Below are positions 34,709-42,935 of a stretch of 64,000 bases of DNA, piece after piece (within the stretch, counting starts at the first letter, position 1; the number at the start of each line of letters is the position of its first letter). Both the position numbers and the translations under genes were made by a program. Source of the stretch: Streptomyces sp. SAI-135 (lineage in GTDB: Bacteria; Actinomycetota; Actinomycetes; Streptomycetales; Streptomycetaceae); NCBI RefSeq assembly GCF_029893805.1, contig NZ_JARXYP010000002.1, positions 3,844,001-3,908,000 on the forward strand, read 5' to 3'. Under the pieces are notes generated by a model, which was given only the letters and a program-made list of their open reading frames with translations, was not told where the DNA came from and made no database searches.

Positions 34709-36268
34709 TTGACAACGCAATACAGCGTGCAGGAAGTCGCGCCGGAGACCGAAGGGGACGGCGGGCACGGCAGCCGCCGGGCGCCGCGCAAGCACCGGCT
34801 GCTCAGATGGTCGGCGGCGACGCTCGCCGTGCTGATACTCGCGGCGGCCGGGACCGGCTACCTCTACTACCGGCACCTGAACTCCAACATCGAGCAGGAC
34901 GACCTGAACCTGGGCGACAACAAGGTCGCCGAGCCGACACCGAACGCGGCGGGCCAGACCCCGCTGAACATCCTGCTGATCGGCTCCGACGCCCGGGACA
35001 GCAAGGAGAACCAGGAGCTCGGCGGCGCCAAGGAGACCTTCGGCTCCACCCCGCTCGCGGACGTGCAGATGCTGCTGCACCTGTCCGCGGACCGCAGCAA
35101 CCTCTCGGTCGTCAGCATGCCGCGCGACACCCTGGTGAAGATCCCCAAGTGCACCGACCCGGACGACGGCAAGGTGTACCCGGAGAGCGACGGCCGGGTC
35201 ATGACCAACCAGAGCCTCGGCCACGGCGGCCCGGGCTGCACGGTGGCCACCTGGCAGGAGCTCACCGGCATCCACATCGACCACTTCATGATGGTCGACT
35301 TCGCCGGCGTGGTCTCCATGGCCGACGCCATCGGCGGGGTGCCGGTCTGCGTGGACGCCAACATCCACTCGCGGGACAGCCAGGGGCACGGCTCCGGGCT
35401 GAAGCTGGAGAAGGGCACCACCTCGGTCAAGGGCGAGCAGGCCCTGCAGTGGCTGCGCACCCGCTACGGCTTCGAGGACGGCAGCGACCTGGCCCGCGCC
35501 AAGGCCCAGCACATGTACATGAACTCGATGGTCCGCGAGCTGCGCGCCAACGCCACCCTGAGCAGCCCCAACAAGCTGCGCAAGCTCGCCGAGCAGGCCA
35601 CGGGCGCCCTGACCGTCGACTCGGGGCTCGGCACCGTGAAGAAGCTCTTCGACCTCAGCAACGAGCTGCGCAAGGTCGAGCCGGAACGCATCACCATGAC
35701 GACCATGCCGAACCGGTACGTCGGCGCGCGCGTGGAGCCCACCGAGGACGCCGAGCAGCTCTTCCGGCTGGTGCGCGACGACATCGCGCTGGACGGCAAG
35801 GACGCGAAGAAGGCGACCTCGGAGAAGGCGGAGGAGACCTCCGACGACCCGGCCGCCGCCAAGGACGAGATCGGGGTCCTGGTCCAGAACGGCACCCGCA
35901 CCGACACCCTGGCCGCGGCGAGCGGCCGGGCGAGCACGGTGGCCGGGCTGCTGGTGGACCAGGGCTTCACGAAGGCGGTCTCCGACCGGTCCGCGTCGCT
36001 GAGCGAGGCGACCACGCTCGTGCGCTACCCGAGCGCGGAGTTGGAGGGCGACGCCCGGGCGGTCGCCAAGTCGCTGGGAATCCCGACGAGTTCGGTGAAG
36101 CGGTCCACCGACGTCTCCGGGGTCACGCTCGTCGTGGGCGCCGACTGGCGCGAGGGCAGCGCCTACAAGGCGCCGAAGCAGGACGACACGACCCCGGAGA
36201 CCGCGGAGGCCCTCAACGGCGCGGACGACTCGGCCTGCATGCACGTCAACCCGGGCTTCACCTGGTGA
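34709..36268 (+). CDS. LCP family protein with LytR_C domain, type B copy 2
   Basis: 519 residues from a TTG start. GGGGAGG lies 9 nt upstream, in the same position as the site of the type-B paralogue, and no ATG or GTG fits as well. One helix (about 32-54) is followed by the LCP domain with NILLIGSDARDSKENQELGG, DVQMLLHLSADRSNLSVV, MPRDTLVKIPKCTDPDDG and WLRTRYGFEDGSDLARAKAQ. The LytR_C domain begins IGVLVQNGTRTDTLA and ends VTLVVGADWREGSAY. A terminator follows at once, closing the A-B-A'-B' array. Confidence 0.92.
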   Translation: MTTQYSVQEVAPETEGDGGHGSRRAPRKHRLLRWSAATLAVLILAAAGTGYLYYRHLNSNIEQDDLNLGDNKVAEPTPNAAGQTPLNILLIGSDARDSKENQELGGAKETFGSTPLADVQMLLHLSADRSNLSVVSMPRDTLVKIPKCTDPDDGKVYPESDGRVMTNQSLGHGGPGCTVATWQELTGIHIDHFMMVDFAGVVSMADAIGGVPVCVDANIHSRDSQGHGSGLKLEKGTTSVKGEQALQWLRTRYGFEDGSDLARAKAQHMYMNSMVRELRANATLSSPNKLRKLAEQATGALTVDSGLGTVKKLFDLSNELRKVEPERITMTTMPNRYVGARVEPTEDAEQLFRLVRDDIALDGKDAKKATSEKAEETSDDPAAAKDEIGVLVQNGTRTDTLAAASGRASTVAGLLVDQGFTKAVSDRSASLSEATTLVRYPSAELEGDARAVAKSLGIPTSSVKRSTDVSGVTLVVGADWREGSAYKAPKQDDTTPETAEALNGADDSACMHVNPGFTW

Positions 36269-36274
36269 GGCGAG

Positions 36275-36300
36275 GGCGCCCCTCGGTCCGGAGGGGCGCC
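36275..36300. terminator. Terminator between convergent LCP and glycosyltransferase genes
   Basis: GGCGCCCCTC, loop GGTCCG, GAGGGGCGCC is a perfect 10-bp stem lying 6 nt after the LCP stop and 4 nt beyond the stop of the convergent glycosyltransferase. Confidence 0.75.
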
Positions 36301-36304
36301 GCTG

Positions 36305-37333
36305 TCACACCCCGTCCAGCACGGCGGGCCGGCGCGAGGCGATGACCCGCCTGGCCAGGGAGCGCGGGCTGGTCAGAAAGCCGTAGCCCCACGACATGTG
36401 CATGGTGGCGAGGGCGACGGGGATCTGGAGCCGTGCCTTCAGCGGCAGTCCCCGGCCCGCGGGCAGCGAGCCCAGCACGATCGCCGCGAGGTAGCCGCCG
36501 GGGATCACGAAGCCGAGCGGGGTCAGCGCGGCGCCGACCACGATCCCGGCCGCGATCGCGCACACCGCGGTCGGCGGGGCGAGGTAGCGCAGGTTGATGG
36601 AGCCCTCGTGGTAGCGGGCGACGACGTGCCGCCAGCGGCCGTAGTCCTTGTACTGCTTGGCCAGGGCCTTCACGCTGGGCCTCGGGCGGTACGACACCCT
36701 CAGTTCGGGCGAGAACCAGATGAGCCCGCCCGCCTCCCGGATCCGGAAGTTGAGTTCCCAGTCCTGGGCGCGGATGAACTCCTCGTTGTAGCCGCCCTGT
36801 TGCTCCAGGGCCTCGCGGCGGAACACCCCGAGGTACACGGTCTCGGCGGCCTGCGCCTCACCGCCCGTGTGGAAGGCGGCGTTGCCGACACCGATCCTGG
36901 AGGTCATCGCGGCGGCGACCGCGCACTCCCAGTCGTTCTCGCCCTCGGCGTGCATGATGCCGCCGACGTTCTGCGCGCCGGTCTCCTCCAGGAGCCGTAC
37001 GGCGGTGGCGATGTAGTTCGGCGAGAGCATGCCGTGCCCGTCGACGCGGACGACGATCGGGTGGCGGGAGGCCTTGATCGCGGCGTTGAGGGCGGCGGGG
37101 GTGCGGCCGGTGGGGTTCGGGACGGTGTGGACGCGGGAGTCCTCCGCCACGAGCTGAGCCGCGATCTCGTCCGTGCGGTCCGTGGACGGACCGAGGGCGA
37201 TCACGACCTCCATCTCGCCGGCGTACTCCTGCGCGAGGATCGCTTGGACGGCTCCGCGCAGATGCCGCTCCTCGTTGAGGACGGGCATGATCACGGACAC
37301 AGCGGGGGGCCGCACGTCGGGCTTGGCGTTCAT
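36305..37333 (-). CDS. Glycosyltransferase family 2, ExoA-like
   Basis: A 342-residue GT2 enzyme. The catalytic domain (about 10-235) has VSVIMPVLNEERHLRGAV, IALGPSTDRTDEIA, the acidic site VVRVDGHGMLSPNY in place of a classic DxD, and FIRAQDWELNFRIREAG near the end. One or two C-terminal helices (about 250-290) anchor it in the membrane. The RVDxH form is that of ExoA-type succinoglycan glucosyltransferases. Lying inside the LCP cluster, it may extend a lipid-linked glycopolymer, but donor and acceptor are unknown. Confidence 0.87.
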   Translation of the reverse strand: MNAKPDVRPPAVSVIMPVLNEERHLRGAVQAILAQEYAGEMEVVIALGPSTDRTDEIAAQLVAEDSRVHTVPNPTGRTPAALNAAIKASRHPIVVRVDGHGMLSPNYIATAVRLLEETGAQNVGGIMHAEGENDWECAVAAAMTSRIGVGNAAFHTGGEAQAAETVYLGVFRREALEQQGGYNEEFIRAQDWELNFRIREAGGLIWFSPELRVSYRPRPSVKALAKQYKDYGRWRHVVARYHEGSINLRYLAPPTAVCAIAAGIVVGAALTPLGFVIPGGYLAAIVLGSLPAGRGLPLKARLQIPVALATMHMSWGYGFLTSPRSLARRVIASRRPAVLDGV

Positions 37334-37465
37334 AGGGGGCTCACGTTACCGCGAACGGGGGACACCATCGCGCCCCGCCCGGGGCGGTGCCGGTCGTCGC
37401 AGATCGTATGGGCCTACGGTGCTCAGGATCCCTCGTTCGGCTGTTCCTCGCGGAGGTGTCCCGCC

Positions 37466-38926
37466 ATGCCCGCCACGCCACCCCGGCCCTCCGCCGCCCG
37501 CCCTCGCCCCCCGCAGCGCAGGCCCTCCCGTCCCCCCGTACGGCGCGGCCGGCCGCGCTGGGCCATGCGGGCGGCGACCACGCTGTCCGTCGTCGTGCTC
37601 GCCTCCGCCGGGATCGGTCACGCGGTGATGACCAGCCTCGACGCGGACATCAAGCGCGTCGACCCGTTCAAGGACATGAAGAACCGGCCGCGCGCCGGAC
37701 ACGGCATGAACGTGCTGCTGGTCGGCACCGACGGCCGCGACCGCATCACCGAGGAGGAGCGGCAGAAGTACCGGCTGGGCGGGGCGCCCTGCCACTGCAC
37801 CGACACGATCATGATCGTGCACATCTCGGAGGACCGGGAGCGGGCGAGCGTGGTGAGCCTGCCGCGCGACTCGTACGCGACGACACCGGAGCACGTCGAC
37901 GCGACCACGGGGGAACGTCATCACGGCCACCCCATCAAGATCAACGCGGCGTACGCGGAGGGCGGGCCGCAGCTGACGGTCCGGACCGTGGAGAGCATGA
38001 CCCATGTGAAGATCGACCACTATCTGGAGGTCGACTTCACCAGCTTCATGAAGACGGTGGACGTGCTCGGCGGGGTCGAGATCTGCAACGCCGACCCGCT
38101 GAAGGACGCGTACACCGGCCTCGACCTCGCGGCGGGCCGGCACCGGCTGATGGGCGGTCAGGCGCTCCAGTACGTCCGCTCCCGGCACGCCGACGGCTCC
38201 TCCGACCTCGGCCGGATGAAACGGCAGCAGCGCTTCCTCGCCGCGCTGATCGAGCGGGCGACCTCCTCCGGAGTCCTCCTGAACCCGATGAAGTTCCGCG
38301 ACGTGGCCCGGGCCGTCCTCGGCTCCGTCCGGGCCGACAAGGGCTTCGGCACGGACGAACTGCTCGACCTCGGCCGGGCGATGCGGAACTTCTCCCCCTC
38401 CTCCTCGGAGTTCACCACCGTGCCGATCGGGCAGATGGGATACGCCGTCGAGGGCGTGGGCTCGACGCTGAAGTGGGACCCGGAGAAGTCGGCGCGGCTC
38501 TTCAAGGCCCTGCGCGAGGACCAGCCGCTGGCCGCGTACAAGCCGAAGAACAAGGCGCTGCTGGTCCCGGTCTCCCCGCAGCAGATCCGCGTCCAGGTCG
38601 AGAACGGCACGGCGACGGGCGGCCTCGGCAAGCGGGTGGACGCGGCCCTGGCGTCGACGGGCTTCCGTACCACCGGAACCCCGGTGAACTCGGCCGACCG
38701 CACCCTGAAGCGCACGGTCATCGCCTACGACCCCCGCTGGGACCGCTCGGCCCGCTCGCTGGCGGCGGCCCTGCCGGGCAGCGAGCTGCGCGCGGTGAAG
38801 GGCCAGGGGGCGGTGCTGAAGGTCGTCGCGGGCGCGGACTTCGAGCGGGTGCGCAAGGTACGGGCCGAGGACGAGCTGCAGGGCGAGTTCGGGGTGGTGA
38901 CGGGGGACGAGGTGGGGTGCGTGTAG
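37466..38926 (+). CDS. LCP family protein with divergent LytR_C domain
   Basis: 486 residues. A Pro/Arg-rich cytosolic start, one helix (about 34-55), then the LCP domain with NVLLVGTDGRDRITEEE, APCHCTDTIMIVHIS, VVSLPRDSYATTP, IDHYLEVDFTSFMKTVDVLGGV and YVRSRHADGSSDLGRMKRQQ. The C-terminal part (about 375-470) is a LytR_C domain starting IRVQVENGTATGGLG. The CHC motif before the TDT of the active site is unusual among the LCP proteins here. ATG at 37466 follows GGAGG by 9 nt. It diverges from the ExoA-like gene across a 132-bp region. Confidence 0.91.
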   Translation: MPATPPRPSAARPRPPQRRPSRPPVRRGRPRWAMRAATTLSVVVLASAGIGHAVMTSLDADIKRVDPFKDMKNRPRAGHGMNVLLVGTDGRDRITEEERQKYRLGGAPCHCTDTIMIVHISEDRERASVVSLPRDSYATTPEHVDATTGERHHGHPIKINAAYAEGGPQLTVRTVESMTHVKIDHYLEVDFTSFMKTVDVLGGVEICNADPLKDAYTGLDLAAGRHRLMGGQALQYVRSRHADGSSDLGRMKRQQRFLAALIERATSSGVLLNPMKFRDVARAVLGSVRADKGFGTDELLDLGRAMRNFSPSSSEFTTVPIGQMGYAVEGVGSTLKWDPEKSARLFKALREDQPLAAYKPKNKALLVPVSPQQIRVQVENGTATGGLGKRVDAALASTGFRTTGTPVNSADRTLKRTVIAYDPRWDRSARSLAAALPGSELRAVKGQGAVLKVVAGADFERVRKVRAEDELQGEFGVVTGDEVGCV

Positions 38927-38945
38927 CTCCGCGCGGGGACACCGG

Positions 38946-39450
38946 GTGACGGTGCTCACGGAGTGGCCGCGCCCGAACACCGCGATCGACGTGCACCCCA
39001 CTTCGTCCCCGGGGTCTTCGTGGAGCTCGGGCGCCCCGGTCCACCGCGGTCGCTGGACCGGCGGCCAAGCTCGTCACCGACCTGGCCGGCCGCCGCCCGT
39101 GACATCCGGCACACCTGCCCCGTGAGGACGCCCTGCCCGCTGCCGGCTTCCGCCCGCACGTCAACGGGATGACCGACCGACTGCTGCCGTCCGCGCCCCG
39201 ACCGTGTCCGCACCCACATCCCGCACGGGGTGTCGAGGGCGAGCCGGCCGCACCGGAACCGGACGTCGCTGCGGCATCCGCGCGCCCACCCTCGCGACGC
39301 CGCCCGGCACGCCGGGCTCAAGCGGGCGGTCGTCGCCTCGTGACCGCTCCGGGAGCGTACGCGCGGGCCAGGGCGGAGCTGGTGCGGGACCTCATGGACC
39401 GGGGCCGGGCGGAGCGGGGGCTGCCGCCGGAGACCGTGCGGGAGAAGGGG
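38946..39450 (+). pseudogene. Decayed GrpB (UPF0157) family gene
   Basis: No intact frame spans this stretch, but pieces of a GrpB-type protein can be read in order by changing frame: VTVLTEWPRPN (38947 on), STAVAGPAAKLVTDLAG (matching the family's GSTAVPGLAAKP motif, near 39042-39090), EDALPAAGFRPHVNGMTDRL (near 39124-39183), RTSLRHPRAHPRDAARHAG with LKRAVVAS (near 39262-39343), and AYARARAELVRDLMDRGRAE (near 39358-39417). At least two frameshifts and a stop interrupt it. The family is a nucleotidyltransferase-like group of unknown role. Confidence 0.55.
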
Positions 39451-39457
39451 AGACGGC

Positions 39458-40015
39458 TCAGTCCTCGAAGCCCTCCGCCGCTCGCTTCTCGCGCAGTTCC
39501 ATGATCGCCCGGCGTCGCGCGAGGCGGTGTGTGCGGCGGATCTGGGCCTCCTGGTAGCGGCGCTCGTCGCGTTCGGTCTCCGGCAGCACCGGCGGGACCC
39601 GGCGGGGCTTGCCGTCGGCGTCGACCGCGGCGAACACGAGGTAGGCGGAGCCGACCTGGGTGGCGGGCGTGGACTCGTTCCAGCGCTCGGCCAGGACCCG
39701 TACCCCGACCTCCATCGAGGTCCGGCCGGTCCAGTTGACCTGGGCCTTCACATGGACGAGGTCACCCACCCTGACCGGCTCCAGGAACGCCATCTCGTCC
39801 ATGGAGGCGGTGACCGCGGGGCCACCGCTGTGCCGTCCGGCCACCGCGCCCGCCGCGTCGTCCACCAGCTTCATGATCACGCCACCGTGCACGGTACCGA
39901 GGAGGTTGGTGTCGGCCTGGGTCATGATGTGGCTGAGCGTCGTGCGGGACGCCGAGGTGGGCTTGCCCGGGATCTCCGGGGTGCCCTGGTGCGCGGCGGT
40001 GGCCTGGTCTGTCAT
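39458..40015 (-). CDS. Acyl-CoA thioesterase, hotdog fold
   Basis: A 185-residue single-hotdog thioesterase of the YciA/BFIT-like type. The core helix and strand read LSHIMTQADTNLLGTVHGG then VIMKLVDDAAGAVAGRHSG, with the Asp of VDDAA as the likely catalytic residue, followed by FLEPVRVGDLVHVKAQVNW. A charged C-terminal extension (about 145-185) is rich in Arg and Glu. The ATG at 40015 follows GGGTGGGG. It probably hydrolyses medium or long acyl-CoAs in the cytosol. Divergent from an LCP gene. Confidence 0.88.
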   Translation of the reverse strand: MTDQATAAHQGTPEIPGKPTSASRTTLSHIMTQADTNLLGTVHGGVIMKLVDDAAGAVAGRHSGGPAVTASMDEMAFLEPVRVGDLVHVKAQVNWTGRTSMEVGVRVLAERWNESTPATQVGSAYLVFAAVDADGKPRRVPPVLPETERDERRYQEAQIRRTHRLARRRAIMELREKRAAEGFED

Positions 40016-40133
40016 GCCCCCCACCCTATGCCCGATGACAATTCGGGAATTTGTGTCAGCTTCGCAACAGCGCTGCCCTGATTTTCCGACGACCCTTGTA
40101 AAGGGCACAGCGGGTACCGGCACACTGGGGCCC

Positions 40134-41456
40134 ATGAACGATTGGCCCGAGGGATGGTCCGGCGACAACCGCGGCGACCGGTACGGACGCGGCAGCGCGA
40201 GCGCACAGCCCGAGAGCGCCCGCGTGATGCGGCAGGTCCGCCGCGGTCAGGCGGCACCCGGGCAGGGCGCGTACGGCCGCCAGGGCCCGTCCGCGCCGCC
40301 GTACGGAAACGGCGTGCCCCAGCAGCAGCCGTCGTACGTCAACGGCCAGGGGCACGGCGGTGACTACGACGCGTACGACAGCGGCTACAACACGGGCCAG
40401 GTCTACGGCAGCCCCGGCGGCGGTGGCTACGGCGGCCCCGGCGACCCGGTCGGCGGCCGTGGTCCGCGGCCCGCGCCGAACTGGCGCAAGCGGATCAAGT
40501 GGACCGCGATCGTCGTGCTCACCGGGCTGGTCGTGACGACCGTCTCCACCTACTTCTGGGCCGACTCCAAGCTCAACCGCGAGGTCGACCTGTCCAAGGT
40601 CATCGACCGGCCGGAGCAGGGCGACGGCACCAACTACCTCATCGTCGGCTCCGACAGCCGCGCCGGGCTCTCCTCCGAGCAGAAGAAGCAGCTGCACACC
40701 GGCTCCGCCGAGGGCAAGCGCACCGACTCGATGATGATCCTGCACACCGGCAGCAACGGCGACACGCTGATCTCGCTGCCGCGTGACTCGGACGTGGAGA
40801 TCCCGACCTTCGTGGGCTCCGAGTCCGGCAAGACGTACAAGGGCACCGGCCGGCACGTGAAGCTGAACGCCGCCTACGCCGAGGACGGCCCCGAACTGCT
40901 CGTGCGCACGGTCGAGTTCAACACCGGCCTGAAGATCGACCACTACGTCGAGATCGGCTTCGCCGGCTTCGCGAACATCGTGGACGCGGTCGGCGGCGTC
41001 GAGATCGACATCCCCAAGGGCGGCATGAAGGACACCAAGTCCGGTGCCGACTTCGAGGCGGGCAAGCAGACCCTCAACGGCGACCAGGCCCTCGCCTTCG
41101 TGCGCACCCGGTACGCCCTCGCGGGCTCCGACCTCGACCGCACGAAGAACCAGCAGAAGTTCCTCAACGCGCTCGCCAACCAGGTCGCCACCCCGAGCAC
41201 CGTCCTCAACCCCTTCAAGCTCTACCCGACGATGGGCGCGGGCCTCGACTCGCTGATCGTCGACAAGGACATGGGCCTGTACGACCTGGGCAAGATGTTC
41301 TGGGCCATGAAGGGCGTCAACGGCGGTGACGGCACCTCCATGAACATGCCGATCTCCGGCTCCACGGGCGGCAACCTGCTCTGGGACAAGGCCAAGGTGA
41401 AGACCCTGGTCGACGAGCTGAAGAACGACGAGAAGGTCACCGTCTCGGGCAACTGA
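40134..41456 (+). CDS. LCP family protein without LytR_C, Gly/Tyr-rich N-terminus
   Basis: 440 residues. The cytosolic N-terminus (1-115) is rich in Gly, Tyr, Gln and Pro (YGRQGPSAPPYGNGVP; YNTGQVYGSPGGGGYGG). One helix (about 121-143) follows, then the LCP domain with NYLIVGSDSRAGLSSEQ, GKRTDSMMILHTGSNG, LISLPRDSDVEIPTF, IDHYVEIGFAGFANIVDAVGG and AFVRTRYALAGSDLDRTKNQ. No LytR_C domain; the protein ends soon after the LCP fold. This layout resembles the better-studied LCP ligases more than the duplicated pairs do. ATG at 40134 has no strong ribosome-binding site. Confidence 0.92.
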   Translation: MNDWPEGWSGDNRGDRYGRGSASAQPESARVMRQVRRGQAAPGQGAYGRQGPSAPPYGNGVPQQQPSYVNGQGHGGDYDAYDSGYNTGQVYGSPGGGGYGGPGDPVGGRGPRPAPNWRKRIKWTAIVVLTGLVVTTVSTYFWADSKLNREVDLSKVIDRPEQGDGTNYLIVGSDSRAGLSSEQKKQLHTGSAEGKRTDSMMILHTGSNGDTLISLPRDSDVEIPTFVGSESGKTYKGTGRHVKLNAAYAEDGPELLVRTVEFNTGLKIDHYVEIGFAGFANIVDAVGGVEIDIPKGGMKDTKSGADFEAGKQTLNGDQALAFVRTRYALAGSDLDRTKNQQKFLNALANQVATPSTVLNPFKLYPTMGAGLDSLIVDKDMGLYDLGKMFWAMKGVNGGDGTSMNMPISGSTGGNLLWDKAKVKTLVDELKNDEKVTVSGN

Positions 41457-41476
41457 GCCCTACGGCCGCCTGAGCC

Positions 41477-42322
41477 CTACGGTCGCCGTCCCGAGCCGAG
41501 CAGCGCGATGTGCGGAAGGGCCAACTGCCCTTCCGCCACCGTGTGTTCGGCGCTCAACCGGTCGTACTCCCGGCGGATACGCGCCACCGTCTCCGGGTCC
41601 TGCGAGGTGACGACCAGCCCGACGGTGGCGACACCGCCCGCGGCACCGCTCCACCACTCCTCGACACCGGCCCGGTGGTCCCAGGCGAGTTCGGCCGCCT
41701 CCGAGGCCACGAAGCCCGCCCCGTCGAGGAGTTGGGCAAGCCCCTGCGGTGTGCGGGGCCAGTCCTGCACGGGGTCCAGCCGCGGGAGATACGGCGGCGG
41801 TACGGCCCCGCCCGCCTCGCAGGCCCGGCCCAGCGGGTCCTGACCGGCACCGCGCCGCGCACTCCACGTCGTGACGGCGATCCGGCCGCCGGGGCGCAGG
41901 AGGCGGTGGAGCTCGGCGAGGGCGGTGCGAGGGCGGCCGACGTGGTTGAGGACGAAGTTGCCGACCACGGCGTCGAACTCACCGTCCGAGTAGGGGAGTT
42001 CAGGAAGCCCCGCGGTGCGCGCGTCGATCCCGCGGGCCCGTGCCGCGGCCACCATCCCGGCATCGGCGTCCACGGCACTCACCCGGGCGCCGCGTGCCCG
42101 CGCCGCCACGGCCGCCGTACCGGTGCCGGTACCGACGTCGAGGACGCGCGTGTCCGCCCCGACCCCGGCGGCGTCCAGCAGGGCCTCCACGGGGTGGGCG
42201 CACAGCCGCGCGAAGCTGCCGGCGTACGCCTCGGTGCGGCCCTTCCACATCGAGCGCTCGGCGGCGTCGAAGGCCTCGGTGGCGTCCCGCTGCAAGGGTG
42301 TCTCGTGCTGGGATGAGGTCAT
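41477..42322 (-). CDS. Class I SAM-dependent methyltransferase
   Basis: 281 residues, Rossmann methyltransferase (methyltransferase type 11 family). Motif I is VLDVGTGTGTAAVAARARG, motif II region is VSAVDADAGMVAAARARG, then DAVVGNFVLNHVGRPRTAL and the post-motif LLRPGGRIAVTTWS. The substrate is unknown; nothing nearby fixes it. It converges on the LCP gene with a 20-bp gap that contains a duplicated 17-mer. Confidence 0.85.
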   Translation of the reverse strand: MTSSQHETPLQRDATEAFDAAERSMWKGRTEAYAGSFARLCAHPVEALLDAAGVGADTRVLDVGTGTGTAAVAARARGARVSAVDADAGMVAAARARGIDARTAGLPELPYSDGEFDAVVGNFVLNHVGRPRTALAELHRLLRPGGRIAVTTWSARRGAGQDPLGRACEAGGAVPPPYLPRLDPVQDWPRTPQGLAQLLDGAGFVASEAAELAWDHRAGVEEWWSGAAGGVATVGLVVTSQDPETVARIRREYDRLSAEHTVAEGQLALPHIALLGSGRRP

Positions 42323-42393
42323 GCCCCGCAGCCTGCCGCACCCCTGACCGGGAGCACCGGGCGGGTGCCCCCGGCCGCGCTCGGGCGGCGGTG

Positions 42394-42756
42394 TCACATC
42401 GCCATGCCCGCCATCGCCCGACAGGTCTCCACGCAGCGACGACACGCCTGCGCACAGCGCATCATCTGGGCATCGTCCGGCATGGACATACACGCCTCGG
42501 CGCACATCTCGCACGCCTTGGCGCACATCGCGCACATCTCCGCCGACAGGGGCGAGCGGCGCATCATCATGTCCGCGCACATGCGGGTCATCTCGGCGCA
42601 GTCGATGAGCGCGCGCATGATCTGCATCTGCGCCTGGCCGCCCATCTGCATGCAGGAGCTCATGGTCTCCTCGCACACGCTGTGGCACTCCATGCACGCC
42701 GCCACGCAGTCCTGCATCTCCTTGCTCATCGCGGACATGCTCTCGGCCTGGGTCAT
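42394..42756 (-). CDS. Four-helix-bundle copper-storage-like protein (Csp family)
   Basis: A 120-residue Met- and Cys-rich protein. Sixteen cysteines (17, 21, 24, 28, 35, 53, 60, 75, 78, 82, 85, 89, 101, 105, 108, 112) fall on helical spacings of three and four, as in Csp copper-storage proteins that fill a four-helix bundle with Cu(I). No signal peptide, so probably cytosolic (Csp3-like). The ATG at 42756 follows AGGAGG by 3-4 nt. A role in buffering copper is known for the family; a cupredoxin gene lies 5.5 kb away but no copper exporter or CsoR is seen here. Confidence 0.88.
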   Translation of the reverse strand: MTQAESMSAMSKEMQDCVAACMECHSVCEETMSSCMQMGGQAQMQIMRALIDCAEMTRMCADMMMRRSPLSAEMCAMCAKACEMCAEACMSMPDDAQMMRCAQACRRCVETCRAMAGMAM

Positions 42757-42878
42757 GGCTCCTCCTGGGGGACGCGGGAGCCCGGGGCGGGCCCCGTGCC
42801 CTTCCGTCCTACGCCCCTCCCGGCCCGGACGCCATCGGGCGGACGCGAACAATCCGCCCCGAAACGCCCAGCTCTAGG

Positions 42879-42918
42879 GACGACAAAAGCCCCCGGAACA
42901 CCTCCGGGGGCTGTCGTC
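42879..42918. terminator. Hairpin terminator after acyl-CoA dehydrogenase gene
   Basis: GACGAC, bulge, GCCCCCGGA, loop ACACC, TCCGGGGGC, then TGTCGTC gives a long stem just beyond the stop of the acyl-CoA dehydrogenase (minus strand). A run of A on one side would act as a short U-tract for leftward transcripts read from the other strand. Confidence 0.7.
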
Positions 42919-42935
42919 GTGGCCGGTCGGACCCC

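Noticed and set aside
36398..37333. Upstream extension of the LCP gene at 37466 through the glycosyltransferase region
   Set aside because: The extension is antisense shadow of the ExoA-like gene; GGAGG and a typical N-terminus mark ATG 37466.
36305..37333. Loss of the DxD motif in the GT2 enzyme as evidence of inactivation
   Set aside because: RVDGH is the usual form in ExoA-type transferases, so the enzyme is probably active.
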